A stretch of DNA of 64,000 nucleotides from contig NZ_JBNPWZ010000014.1 in the NCBI RefSeq assembly GCF_050433565.1, forward strand, positions 1-64,000, written 5' to 3'. This document shows, one piece after another, positions 8,898-17,166 of this stretch. Numbering within the stretch: position 1 is the first letter of the stretch; each line of letters begins with the position of its first letter. Made by a program: the position numbers and the translations under genes. The notes below the pieces were generated by a model, which worked only from the letters and a program-made list of their open reading frames with translations, ran no database searches and was not told the DNA's origin. The DNA comes from Ornithinibacillus bavariensis (GTDB lineage Bacteria; Bacillota; Bacilli; Bacillales; Amphibacillaceae).

Positions 8898-10367
8898 ATG
8901 ACAAATGAAGTACGTGTGCGTTATGCACCAAGTCCAACTGGACATTTACATATAGGAAATGCTCGTACTGCATTATTTAATTACTTATATGCTAAACATT
9001 TTAATGGCAAATTTATTATTCGTATTGAAGATACAGATGAAAAACGTAATGTTGAAGGTGGAGAAGAGAGTCAGCTTAAGTTTTTAAAATGGCTTGGTGT
9101 AGACTGGGATGAAGGTGCCGATGTTGGAGGCAATTATGGTCCTTATCGCCAAATGGAACGCTTAGATATTTATAATAAATATGTTAATGAGCTATTAGAG
9201 ATGGGCCTTGCTTACAAATGCTATATGTCAGAAGAGGAACTTGAGCAGGAACGAGAAGAACAGATAGCAAAAGGACAAGCACCTAAGTATTCTGGAAAAC
9301 ATCGTAATTTGACACCAGAACAAATTGCTGCCTTTGAAGCAGAGGGACGTAAGCCAAGTATTCGTTTCCGTGTTCCAGACAATGTAACTTACGTATTTGA
9401 TGATATCGTTCGTGAAACGATTAAATTTGAATCAAGTGATATCGGTGACTGGGTAATGGTTAAGAAAAATGGTGTACCAACTTATAACTTTGCTGTAGCC
9501 ATTGATGACCATTTAATGAATATTACCCATGTTCTTCGTGGTGAAGAGCATATTTCTAATACTCCGAAACAGTTGATGATTTACCAAGCATTTGGTTGGG
9601 AGGCGCCAAAGTTTGGTCACATGACGTTGATTCTTAATGAAAACCGTAAAAAGTTAAGTAAGCGTGACTCTCATATCATTCAGTTTATTGAGCAATACAA
9701 AAACCTTGGGTATTTACCTGAAGCACTATTTAATTTTATTGCTTTACTCGGATGGTCTCCAGTAGGAGAGGAAGAAATATTTAGTCAAGAAAAGCTCGTT
9801 GAAATATTTGATCCAGAGCGACTATCCACTTCGCCGGCTATATTCGATGTTCAAAAATTAAAGTGGATGAACAATGAATATATTAAAGCTACAGATTTAG
9901 ATAAGGTAATTGAATTAGCAATGCCACATTTAATTGATGCAGGTCGCATACCAGAGAATATGGATGAGGAAACAAGAATCTGGGCAGAGAAGGTAATTGG
10001 ACTGTATCGAGAGCAATTACGCTATGGTGAAGAAATTGTAGAACTATCTGAAATGTTCTTTTCAAAAACTGTTCAGTATGATGAAGAAGCTAAAGCGATA
10101 TTAGCAGAAGAACAAGTACCTGAGGTATTACAGGTATTTACCGATAAATTGATTCATTTAGATGAATTTAATAAGGATACAATTAAAGATCAAATAAAGG
10201 CCACACAAAAAGAGACAGGGCATCGTGGTAAAAAGCTATTTATGCCAATTCGTGTTGCAACTACTGGCCAAACTCATGGTCCAGAGCTTCCATTAGCAAT
10301 TGAGCTACTAGGCAAGGAAGTAATTTTAGAGCGATTGGACACCTTATTGAAGGAATTAGGAGCATAA
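8898..10367 (+). CDS. gltX: Glutamyl-tRNA synthetase GltX
   Basis: 489 residues, class I synthetase. The HIGH-type motif is HIGNARTALF (residues about 18-27) in the context APSPTGHLHIG, and the KMSKS-type loop is KLSKRD near 252. It charges tRNA-Glu. In bacilli, which use GatCAB, it is normally non-discriminating and also mischarges tRNA-Gln. The C-terminal half is the anticodon-binding helical domain. RBS GAAGGAAGAG. Confidence 0.97.
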   Translation: MTNEVRVRYAPSPTGHLHIGNARTALFNYLYAKHFNGKFIIRIEDTDEKRNVEGGEESQLKFLKWLGVDWDEGADVGGNYGPYRQMERLDIYNKYVNELLEMGLAYKCYMSEEELEQEREEQIAKGQAPKYSGKHRNLTPEQIAAFEAEGRKPSIRFRVPDNVTYVFDDIVRETIKFESSDIGDWVMVKKNGVPTYNFAVAIDDHLMNITHVLRGEEHISNTPKQLMIYQAFGWEAPKFGHMTLILNENRKKLSKRDSHIIQFIEQYKNLGYLPEALFNFIALLGWSPVGEEEIFSQEKLVEIFDPERLSTSPAIFDVQKLKWMNNEYIKATDLDKVIELAMPHLIDAGRIPENMDEETRIWAEKVIGLYREQLRYGEEIVELSEMFFSKTVQYDEEAKAILAEEQVPEVLQVFTDKLIHLDEFNKDTIKDQIKATQKETGHRGKKLFMPIRVATTGQTHGPELPLAIELLGKEVILERLDTLLKELGA

Positions 10368-10429
10368 AAATCGAAGCGATCTAATTCACATTTAGGGCAA
10401 ATTATAATATAGTATTACTACAATAAAAT

Positions 10430-10676
10430 AAAGGAACGTGGAAGAGGGAAAGTAGTAGCTAGATGGTTACACAGAGAGAATCACCATAGGCTGGGAGTGA
10501 TTTTAACCACTAACTATGAAGTGCCCCTTGGAGTCCGTTATGGAAGTAATAGTACATAGCGGCGGTTCTCTACCGTTAATAGAGTTAAGTTGGAAGGATA
10601 CTTACTGGTACCTTCAAACAGAGTGGAACCGCGCTTAGAGCGTCTCTGTGTTTTAAACACAGAGACGTTTTTTTTA
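10430..10676 (+). promoter_or_regulatory. T-box riboswitch (cysteine specifier) of cysE-cysS
   Basis: The 357-base gltX-cysE gap holds a T-box leader. The invariant T-box core TGGAACCGCG is at 10624-10633, followed by the terminator hairpin CGTCTCTGTG / CACAGAGACG (10641-10667) and a long T-run. In the Stem I region a TGC codon (10522-10524) occupies the likely specifier-loop position. TGC is a cysteine codon, which agrees with the downstream genes. Uncharged tRNA-Cys would stabilise the antiterminator. The 5' boundary is approximate and I could not identify a convincing promoter. Confidence 0.93.
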
Positions 10677-10724
10677 TATATAAAAGTGTAACGAATAATT
10701 TTATATGGGGAAAGAGGGATATGG

Positions 10725-11372
10725 ATGGGAATGTTTAAACGCATGAAGGAAGATATGGATGTGGTCTTTGAACAGGATCCTGCTGCCAGAACATATCTGG
10801 AGGTATTTTTAACTTATTCCGGACTGCATGCTGTATGGTCTCACCGAATTGCACATGCGTTTTATAAGCGAAAGCTATATTTTATTGCAAGAGCCATTTC
10901 CCAGATAAGCCGCTTTTTTACAGGAATTGAAATACATCCAGGTGCGAAAATAGGTAGACGTTTATTTATTGACCATGGGATGGGCGTTGTCATTGGAGAG
11001 ACTTGTGAAATCGGTGATAATGTTACGATATTCCAGGGAGTTACACTAGGGGGAACTGGAAAGGAAAAAGGGAAGCGTCATCCAACGATAAAGGATAATG
11101 CACTGATTGCCTCGGGAGCAAAGGTGCTAGGATCAATTACCGTTGGTGAGAGTGCTAAGATTGGTGCTGGCTCTGTTGTATTAAAGGATGTTCCCGACCA
11201 TTCAACTGTTGTAGGGATTCCGGGCAAGGTTGTCATTCAAAACGGAGAGAAAGTAAGACGCGATTTAGATCATCATAAGTTACCAGATCCAGTTGCTGAT
11301 ACATGTTCAAAAATGCAAGAGGAAATTGAACTATTAAAAGCAGAAATAGCTAAATTGAAAGAAGGGAAATAA
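10725..11372 (+). CDS. cysE: Serine O-acetyltransferase CysE
   Basis: 215 residues. An alpha-helical N-terminal part is followed by a left-handed beta-helix of hexapeptide repeats. The active-site region is HPGAKIGRRLFIDHGMG and GVTLGGTG, and the C-terminal tail is a short coiled coil (MQEEIELLKAEIAKL). It makes O-acetylserine, the first step of cysteine synthesis. Start ATG 10725 has 6 bases to AGAGGG. Co-transcribed with cysS behind the cysteine T-box. Confidence 0.96.
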   Translation: MGMFKRMKEDMDVVFEQDPAARTYLEVFLTYSGLHAVWSHRIAHAFYKRKLYFIARAISQISRFFTGIEIHPGAKIGRRLFIDHGMGVVIGETCEIGDNVTIFQGVTLGGTGKEKGKRHPTIKDNALIASGAKVLGSITVGESAKIGAGSVVLKDVPDHSTVVGIPGKVVIQNGEKVRRDLDHHKLPDPVADTCSKMQEEIELLKAEIAKLKEGK

Positions 11373-11375
11373 ATC

Positions 11376-12776
11376 ATGTCGATAAAAATTTATAATACAC
11401 TGACAAGGGAAAAGCAAGCGTTTCAGCCAATTGAGGAAGGGAAAGTACGGATGTATGTTTGCGGACCAACCGTATACAACTATATTCATATAGGGAATGC
11501 CCGTCCTGCTATTGTGTTTGATACGGTTAGGAGATATCTAGAATACAAAGGGTTTGACGTTAACTATGTGCTCAACTTTACCGATGTTGACGATAAAATT
11601 ATTAAAACTGCCAATGAGCTTGGCGAAAATGTTTTTGATGTATCTAATCGGTATATCGATGCGTATTTAGAAGATGTTAGTAGATTAGGCGTGAAAAAGG
11701 CATCCCATAACCCAAGAGTAACAGATACGATGCAGGACATTATTCATTTTATCGAAAGCTTAGTAGAGAAAGGCTATGCATATGAAGCAGATGGGGATGT
11801 TTACTTCAAGCCTAGAGCATTTGATGGGTATGGAAAGCTATCCCATCAATCCATCGATGAATTACGTTCTGGTGCTAGAATCCAAATAGGGGAAAAAAAG
11901 GATGATCCATTAGATTTTGCTTTATGGAAGGCCGCAAAAGAGGGCGAAATTTCATGGGATTCTCCTTGGGGCAAAGGTCGTCCTGGTTGGCATATCGAAT
12001 GCTCGGCAATGGCTAAAAAATACCTAGGCGAGACGATAGATATCCATGCAGGAGGCCAAGATTTGACGTTCCCACATCATGAGAATGAAATAGCACAATC
12101 TGAGGCAAATAATGGGAAGTCCTTTGCAAACTATTGGATGCATAATGGGTATATTAATATTAATAATGAGAAAATGTCCAAGTCACTTGGTAACTTTGTA
12201 TTAACAAGGGATCTTCTAGCAGAGCATGACCCAAATGTTATTCGGTTCTTTATGTTAAGTGTACATTATCGTCACCCGATCAATTTTTCAAATGATCTAT
12301 TAGAATCTGCGAAAAACAGTCTGGAACGAGTAAAAACATCCTATCAAAATTTAGAGCATCGAAAGGCATCTAGTACAAATCTTGATTATCAGGCCGATGA
12401 ATGGTTAGAGAAAATTGATGATTTCAAAAAACGCTTTGAAGCTGAAATGGACGATGATATAAATACGGCAAATGCTATTTCTGTTCTTTTTGACCTAACA
12501 AAAGAAGCAAATGTGTACTTAAATCAAGATCACACATCAGTTGAGGTAATCAATCTGTTTCAGGAAACCATTTTAACCTTCCTTGATATTTTGGGCATTA
12601 CAATTAAGGAAGAAGAAACACTACTAGATGAGGTCATTGAGGAGTTAATCCAAGAACGTAATGATGCTAGAAAGAATCGAGACTTTAATCGTGCAGATGA
12701 AATTCGTGATCTTCTTAAGGAGAAAGGTATTATTCTAGAAGATACACCACAAGGAGTGCGCTGGAAGAGAGGCTAG
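11376..12776 (+). CDS. cysS: Cysteinyl-tRNA synthetase CysS
   Basis: 466 residues, class I synthetase. Motifs: CGPTVYNYIHIGNARP (residues about 28-43) with the zinc-ligand cysteine, GWHIECSAM with the second cysteine near 208, HHENE zinc ligands near 233, and KMSKSLGN near 265. It charges tRNA-Cys. It begins three bases after cysE and is followed three bases later by mrnC, so it is part of one operon. Confidence 0.97.
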   Translation: MSIKIYNTLTREKQAFQPIEEGKVRMYVCGPTVYNYIHIGNARPAIVFDTVRRYLEYKGFDVNYVLNFTDVDDKIIKTANELGENVFDVSNRYIDAYLEDVSRLGVKKASHNPRVTDTMQDIIHFIESLVEKGYAYEADGDVYFKPRAFDGYGKLSHQSIDELRSGARIQIGEKKDDPLDFALWKAAKEGEISWDSPWGKGRPGWHIECSAMAKKYLGETIDIHAGGQDLTFPHHENEIAQSEANNGKSFANYWMHNGYININNEKMSKSLGNFVLTRDLLAEHDPNVIRFFMLSVHYRHPINFSNDLLESAKNSLERVKTSYQNLEHRKASSTNLDYQADEWLEKIDDFKKRFEAEMDDDINTANAISVLFDLTKEANVYLNQDHTSVEVINLFQETILTFLDILGITIKEEETLLDEVIEELIQERNDARKNRDFNRADEIRDLLKEKGIILEDTPQGVRWKRG

Positions 12777-12779
12777 GAA

Positions 12780-13178
12780 ATGAACAACGATATCAGACTA
12801 ATGAAAAGCCTAGCCCTTGCCTATATGGGCGATGCGGTTTATGAGGTTTTTGTTCGAGAGTATTTATTAGGGAAGGGGACAGTCAAGCCGAATGATTTGC
12901 ATAAGGAAGCGATAACCTTTGTTTCTGCAAAAGCCCAAGCTGCTGTCCTATTGAATTGGCTGGAAGAGAAATTACTTACAGAGGAAGAAGAAGCGATTGT
13001 AGCAAGAGGAAGAAATGCAAAATCTGGTTCTATTCCGAAAAATACAAGTGTGCAAACATATCGTTATAGTACTGCTTTTGAAGCGTTGCTTGGATATTAC
13101 TATTTATCAAAAGAAGAAACGCGCTTAAATGAGTTAATGAAGCAAGCAATCGACTACATAGAAAGGAGGAATAACTAA
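12780..13178 (+). CDS. mrnC: Mini-ribonuclease III MrnC
   Basis: 132 residues, an RNase III catalytic domain without the double-stranded RNA-binding domain, typical for Mini-III. The motif YMGDAVYEVFVREYLL (residues 15-30) contains the catalytic Asp, and FEALLGYYYL (near 100) is the second acidic motif. In Bacillus it matures 23S rRNA. The following rlmB (a 23S rRNA methyltransferase) overlaps its stop codon by one base (TAATG). Confidence 0.94.
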   Translation: MNNDIRLMKSLALAYMGDAVYEVFVREYLLGKGTVKPNDLHKEAITFVSAKAQAAVLLNWLEEKLLTEEEEAIVARGRNAKSGSIPKNTSVQTYRYSTAFEALLGYYYLSKEETRLNELMKQAIDYIERRNN

Positions 13179-13921
13179 TGGAAAAGGAAATAATTATTGG
13201 TAAAAATCCAGTTGTTGAGGCGCTTAAATCTGGTCGTTCAGTCAATAAAGTATTAATCTCAGATCAGTTAAATGCAAATGCACAAGGAAAAATAAACCAA
13301 TTAGCCAAGTCAGCAGGTACAATCGTACAAAAAGTCCCAAAGAATAAAATAGATCAGCTCTCAGATGGTAACCATCAAGGGGTTATCGCATATGTGGCTC
13401 CTTATGATTACGCATCATTAGATGAATTGTTTGAACGAGCCAAAGAACGAGAGGAAAGCCCATTTTTTATTATTCTTGATGAACTGGAGGATCCACATAA
13501 TTTAGGCTCTATCCTAAGGACGGCTGATGCTACTGGAGCGCATGGTGTTATCATTCCGAAAAGAAGGTCTGTAGGTCTAACGGCAACGGTGGCCAAGACA
13601 GCAGCTGGGGCATTAGAACATATTCCTGTTGTACGAGTGACAAATATTGCTCAGACAATTGAGGAGTTAAAGGAACGAAATGTCTGGGTGGTTGGGACGG
13701 AAGCGGAGGCAACAGAGGACTATCGAAAGCTCGATGGCGCATTGCCGATAGCTCTTGTTATCGGTAATGAAGGAAAGGGTATGAGTAGACTGGTGCGTGA
13801 AAAGTGTGATTGGACTGTAAGTCTTCCGATGAAAGGAAAAGTCTCTTCTCTTAATGCTTCTGTTGCCTGTAGCTTGCTATTGTATGAGGTGTATCGTAAA
13901 AGATATCCGATTGGTGAGTAA
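13178..13921 (+). CDS. rlmB: 23S rRNA 2'-O-methyltransferase RlmB (SpoU/TrmH family)
   Basis: 247 residues. An N-terminal substrate-binding domain (1-75, with IIGKNPVVEAL) is followed by the SPOUT knot domain. SPOUT motifs are visible: LDELEDPHNLGSILRTADA near 100-118, LVIGNEGKGMS near 191, and SLPMKGKVSSLNASVA near 213-228. It is expected to methylate the 23S peptidyl-transferase-region guanosine equivalent to E. coli Gm2251. Confidence 0.94.
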   Translation: MEKEIIIGKNPVVEALKSGRSVNKVLISDQLNANAQGKINQLAKSAGTIVQKVPKNKIDQLSDGNHQGVIAYVAPYDYASLDELFERAKEREESPFFIILDELEDPHNLGSILRTADATGAHGVIIPKRRSVGLTATVAKTAAGALEHIPVVRVTNIAQTIEELKERNVWVVGTEAEATEDYRKLDGALPIALVIGNEGKGMSRLVREKCDWTVSLPMKGKVSSLNASVACSLLLYEVYRKRYPIGE

Positions 13922-13923
13922 CC

Positions 13924-14430
13924 ATGGTGGTATTAATAGTGGATGGCTACAACATTATTGGCGATTGGGATGAGTTGAAACAACTAAAGAAGAAGGATTT
14001 GGGACAAGCACGAGATAAATTAATCGAGATGATGGCAGAATATCAAGCATACTCGGGTCACAGGGTAATTATTGTATTTGATGCGTATTATGTGCGTGGT
14101 ATTGAAAATAAATTGAAGCAATACAAAGTAGAAATAATCTATACGAAGGAAAAGGAAACAGCTGACGAATGCATTGAGCGCCTAGTTAAGAGGTTAAAGA
14201 ATGTCCAGACACAGGTTTATGTTGCAACCTCTGATTATGCAGAGCAACGAATTATTTTTGGGCAAGGTGCTCTAAGGAAGTCTGCACGGGAATTGTCACT
14301 GGAATTGGCGGAGCTTGAAAGGGAAATTAGTCACAATGTGTCACAGCACCTCAAAACCATGCCGAAATCTAAAATACCTTTATCTGATGATGTTCTAGAA
14401 AAGTTTGAAAAATGGCGAAGAGGGGAATAA
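13924..14430 (+). CDS. rae1: Rae1 (YacP), NYN-domain ribosome-associated endoribonuclease
   Basis: 168 residues with a PIN-like NYN fold. The N-terminal VDGYNIIG (residues 6-13) carries the first acidic residue, VIIVFDAYYVRG and TADECIERLV give further conserved acidic residues, and VYVATSDYAEQ is the fourth motif. In B. subtilis Rae1 cuts specific mRNAs in the ribosomal A site. It directly follows rlmB and ends the operon before the sigH promoter. Confidence 0.92.
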   Translation: MVVLIVDGYNIIGDWDELKQLKKKDLGQARDKLIEMMAEYQAYSGHRVIIVFDAYYVRGIENKLKQYKVEIIYTKEKETADECIERLVKRLKNVQTQVYVATSDYAEQRIIFGQGALRKSARELSLELAELEREISHNVSQHLKTMPKSKIPLSDDVLEKFEKWRRGE

Positions 14431-14471
14431 ATATCATGGCGCCCATGCATTTGTCTAGAAAATTTAGGCTA

Positions 14472-14500
14472 TTGTGTTATTAAGGTGCTTACTGTATAAT
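14472..14500 (+). promoter_or_regulatory. sigma-A promoter of sigH
   Basis: TTGTGT (14472-14477), 17 bp, TATAAT (14495-14500), 39 bases before the sigH start. In B. subtilis sigH is repressed here by AbrB, whose binding cannot be read from a simple motif. Confidence 0.75.
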
Positions 14501-14539
14501 GTTTGTAATATTGACTAATTTGTCAAGGGGGCTTTCCGG

Positions 14540-15190
14540 GTGAACATCAAGCAATTAATCAAAGACAATGACAAATTACTCAAGCTTGATGATGATGAAG
14601 TTTTAGAGCTAATCCATCAAGGAGATAATGAGGCATTGGATTATTTAATTCATAAGTATAAGAACTTTGTCCGGGCTAAAGCTAGAACTTATTTTCTAAT
14701 TGGTGCTGATAAAGAAGACATTATCCAAGAAGGCATGATTGGCCTTTATAAGGCAATTCGGGATTATAATGAGGATAAATTGACATCCTTTAAAGCATTT
14801 GCGGAATTATGTATTACGAGACAAATTATAACGGCTATTAAGACTGCTACGAGGCAGAAACATATTCCATTAAATTCTTATGTTTCGTTGGACAAGCCTA
14901 TTTATGATGAAGAATCCGATCGAACATTACTTGACGTTATCGCTGGCTCTAGGGCGATTGATCCACAGGAGCTATTGGTTAACCGAGAAAATTTTGGCGA
15001 TATGGAACTAAAGCTTTCAGAGTTACTGAGTGAATTTGAAAAAGGGGTACTCCATTTATACTTAGAAGGTAAGACATATCAAGAAATTTCTGTCGAGTTA
15101 AATAGGCACGTAAAATCGATTGATAATGCGTTGCAGCGAGTAAAACGAAAGCTGGAACAACTGATGGAAACGAATGAACTAAGCTTATAA
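14540..15190 (+). CDS. sigH: RNA polymerase sigma-H factor (Spo0H)
   Basis: 216 residues. Region 2 contains LDYLIHKYKNFVRAKAR, EDIIQEGMIGLYKAI and SFKAFAELCITRQI. Region 4 contains GVLHLYLEGKTYQEIS and RHVKSIDNALQRVKRKL. These match Spo0H closely. It directs transition-phase and early sporulation genes. GTG start at 14540 with AAGGGGG upstream. The N-terminal ten residues vary among species. Confidence 0.96.
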   Translation: MNIKQLIKDNDKLLKLDDDEVLELIHQGDNEALDYLIHKYKNFVRAKARTYFLIGADKEDIIQEGMIGLYKAIRDYNEDKLTSFKAFAELCITRQIITAIKTATRQKHIPLNSYVSLDKPIYDEESDRTLLDVIAGSRAIDPQELLVNRENFGDMELKLSELLSEFEKGVLHLYLEGKTYQEISVELNRHVKSIDNALQRVKRKLEQLMETNELSL

Positions 15191-15259
15191 GTATCGTTGA
15201 CACAATTGGACAACCGTGCTACATTAAAATGAGAAAAAACCCTAATTTGGGGTGATATG

Positions 15260-15409
15260 ATGACGAAGAAAATCACATTAGCGTGTGCAATATGCTCCAG
15301 CAGAAATTACACAACTAGTAAAAATGTATCCACACAAGCTTCACGCATGGAAGTGCGAAAATTTTGCAAAACATGTGGACAACATACATTGCATCGCGAA
15401 ACAAAATAA
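15260..15409 (+). CDS. rpmG: 50S ribosomal protein L33 (zinc-type)
   Basis: 49 residues (MTKKITLACAICSS...). Two CxxC pairs are present (CAIC, CKTC), so it is the zinc-binding form. The alternative L33 paralogs of bacilli lack them and respond to zinc limitation. The GGGGTG RBS favours the second ATG of an ATGATG pair. Located between sigH and secE as in B. subtilis. Confidence 0.92.
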   Translation: MTKKITLACAICSSRNYTTSKNVSTQASRMEVRKFCKTCGQHTLHRETK

Positions 15410-15454
15410 TTTTTAGATAAGTGGAATCCACGCCTGAGTTTGGGGGGTACAAAC

Positions 15455-15628
15455 ATGTTTAAATTTCTAAAAAATGTCTCTAGAGAAATGAAGAAAGTTA
15501 GTTGGCCAAAGGGAAAGGAATTATCTAGCTATACCATTGTTGTAGTTTCAACCGTTGTATTTATGGCTGTTTTCTTTGGGCTTATCGATTTAGGAATCTC
15601 TCAATTTTTGAACTTATTTTTTGAATAA
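15455..15628 (+). CDS. secE: Protein translocase subunit SecE
   Basis: 57 residues from the ATG at 15455, seven bases after GGGGGG. It has the conserved amphipathic helix NVSREMKKVSWPKGKEL followed by a single membrane helix and a short tail, as in single-span Gram-positive SecE. It pairs with SecY (41902-43191) to form the Sec channel. Confidence 0.94.
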   Translation: MFKFLKNVSREMKKVSWPKGKELSSYTIVVVSTVVFMAVFFGLIDLGISQFLNLFFE

Positions 15629-15675
15629 AATTCTTATAATTATGCTATAATGAAAGATGGATAGCGACTGTTGCT

Positions 15676-15702
15676 AAAAACCCGGATAATACGGGTTTTT
15701 TT
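15676..15702 (+). terminator. terminator between secE and nusG
   Basis: AAAACCCG (15677-15684) pairs with CGGGTTTT (15692-15699), and seven Ts follow. Two TATAAT sequences (15635 and 15646) lie just before it. The better -35, TTGAAT at 15621, is 19 bp from the second. A short terminated transcript is possible. Confidence 0.8.
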
Positions 15703-15882
15703 AATAGGCTTTTTTTAATTTAGGCTCTTTTTGTATTGGTGGTTGTGATGGGGACCCTCATAGCAGCTTCTGAGAAAGTCTCATTATCTCCTAATTTATG
15801 ATAATAGGCTTTTTGCGAATAAAGCCTTATTTGAAATGGTGAATCTACCCAAAGGGAGGGAAGGACGTAAGGTCCTATTATT

Positions 15883-16416
15883 ATGGAGAAAAATTGGTAT
15901 GTTGTTCATACATATTCAGGGTATGAAAATAAAGTAAAAGCAAACCTGGAAAAACGAGTAGAAACAATGGGTATGGAAGATAAAATTTTCCGTGTCATTG
16001 TTCCTGAGGAAGAAGAAACAGAAATAAAAAACGGTAAAAAGAAAGTACAAAAGAAAAAGGTATTTCCTGGTTATGTTCTAACCGAAATGATTATGACAGA
16101 CGATTCTTGGTATGTTGTTCGCAATACTCCAGGAGTTACTGGCTTTATCGGTTCTAGTGGTGGTGGTACAAAGCCAACCCCATTACTACCTGGCGAAGCG
16201 GAAGCTATTCTTAAGCGTATGGGAATGGCGGAACCTGTAGTTCAAGTAGACTTCGAATTAAAAGAAAATGTAAGAGTTATGGATGGACCTTTTGCTAACT
16301 TTACCGGTTCGATTGAACAAATTGATGTGGATAAGCAGAAGGTTAAGGTTCATGTGAATATGTTTGGTAGAGAGACTCCTGTAGAATTGGATTTCTCACA
16401 AATCGAGAAAATATAA
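15883..16416 (+). CDS. nusG: Transcription elongation factor NusG
   Basis: 177 residues: an NGN domain (EKNWYVVHTYSGYENKVK, with FPGYVLTEMIM) and a C-terminal KOW domain (FELKENVRVMDGPFANFTG). It modulates RNA polymerase pausing and termination. The only in-frame start is the ATG at 15883, because TAA is at 15868. The strong SD AAAGGGAGGG lies 22 bases upstream, with a small GGAC-GTAAG-GTCC hairpin in between, and AAGG at 15869 is the only closer SD-like sequence. Confidence 0.97.
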   Translation: MEKNWYVVHTYSGYENKVKANLEKRVETMGMEDKIFRVIVPEEEETEIKNGKKKVQKKKVFPGYVLTEMIMTDDSWYVVRNTPGVTGFIGSSGGGTKPTPLLPGEAEAILKRMGMAEPVVQVDFELKENVRVMDGPFANFTGSIEQIDVDKQKVKVHVNMFGRETPVELDFSQIEKI

Positions 16417-16438
16417 GGATAAATATTTCTTGAAAGTC

Positions 16439-16467
16439 TTGCATATTTTTCATTTTCGTGCTAAAAT
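16439..16467 (+). promoter_or_regulatory. sigma-A promoter of rplK-rplA
   Basis: TTGCAT (16439-16444), 17 bp, TAAAAT (16462-16467). The transcript would begin near 16474 and include the hairpin GCCCT...AGGGC (16483-16505) and the L1-box. Confidence 0.8.
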
Positions 16468-16514
16468 TCTTGTGTTATTCATGCCCTCTAACCAAATGTT
16501 AGGGCTAAAAATGA

Positions 16515-16542
16515 GTGGGAGGGGAATATCCCCAATTACCAC
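16515..16542 (+). promoter_or_regulatory. L1-binding mRNA element in the rplK leader
   Basis: GTGGGAGG (16515-16522) and TTACCAC (16536-16542) form a GTGG/CCAC stem around an inner GGGG/CCCC hairpin. The same two strings (GGTGGGAGG...AATACCACC) close helix 76 at the L1 stalk of 23S rRNA, where L1 binds. This fits feedback repression of rplK-rplA by protein L1, known from E. coli. A second copy lies before rplA. Confidence 0.75.
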
Positions 16543-16569
16543 ATCACGGACTTTAAGGAGGTGTGTCTC

Positions 16570-16995
16570 GTGGCTAAAAAAGTAATCAAATTAGTTAAAT
16601 TGCAAATTCCAGCTGGTAAAGCTAACCCAGCACCACCAGTAGGACCTGCACTTGGTCAAGCCGGTGTTAATATCATGGGATTCTGTAAGGAATTTAATGC
16701 TCGTACGCAAGATCAAGCTGGTTTAATTATTCCGGTTGAAATCACTGTGTTTGAAGACCGTTCATTTACATTTATTACGAAAACTCCACCTGCAGCTGTA
16801 TTGCTTAAGAAAGCAGCTGGTCTAGATTCGGGATCTGGAGAACCTAATAAAAATAAGGTTGCGACTTTAAAACGTGATAAAGTAAGAGAAATTGCAGAAA
16901 CCAAAATGCCTGATTTAAACGCCGCTGATGTAGAAGCAGCGATGCGCATGGTTGAAGGTACTGCACGTAGCATGGGTATTGTTATTGAAGACTAA
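16570..16995 (+). CDS. rplK: 50S ribosomal protein L11
   Basis: 141 residues from the GTG at 16570, which has good spacing to AAGGAGGTG and gives the standard VAKKVIKLVKLQIPAG start. The N-terminal domain has the GKANPAPPVGPALGQAGVNI loop that contacts factors and thiopeptides, and the C-terminal domain binds 23S rRNA at the GTPase centre. First gene of the L11-L1 operon. Confidence 0.97.
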   Translation: MAKKVIKLVKLQIPAGKANPAPPVGPALGQAGVNIMGFCKEFNARTQDQAGLIIPVEITVFEDRSFTFITKTPPAAVLLKKAAGLDSGSGEPNKNKVATLKRDKVREIAETKMPDLNAADVEAAMRMVEGTARSMGIVIED

Positions 16996-17011
16996 TACTC
17001 TAATGTACACT

Positions 17012-17053
17012 AAAGGGTTGCGGTAATGGTCATCCGTTTCGCGCAACCTTTTT
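17012..17053 (+). terminator. terminator-like hairpin between rplK and rplA
   Basis: GGTTGCG (about 17016-17022, one bulged G) can pair with CGCAACC (17042-17048), and TTTTT follows. Because rplA has no obvious promoter of its own, this may be a leaky terminator that lowers rplA relative to rplK. Confidence 0.55.
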
Positions 17054-17120
17054 CATGAATAAGAAATACCATTTTCTTATTTGTATTAGTGCTTTATAAA
17101 AGCTGTTCGGGCTTTTATAA

Positions 17121-17146
17121 GTGGGAGGTACAACCGTTATTACCAC
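17121..17146 (+). promoter_or_regulatory. L1-binding mRNA element in the rplA leader
   Basis: GTGGGAGG (17121-17128) and TTACCAC (17140-17146) form a GTGG/CCAC stem with an inner GGT/ACC pair, 20 bases before the rplA start. A perfect 10-bp hairpin TTATAAAAGC / GCTTTTATAA (17094-17120) abuts it on the 5' side. It repeats the element of the rplK leader and suggests direct translational autoregulation of rplA. Confidence 0.72.
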
Positions 17147-17166
17147 AATAGAGGAGGAAATAAATA

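Noticed and set aside
15376..15454. Upstream TTG start of secE at 15440
   Set aside because: It lies within and just before the GGGGGG RBS. The ATG at 15455 has correct spacing and matches the family start.
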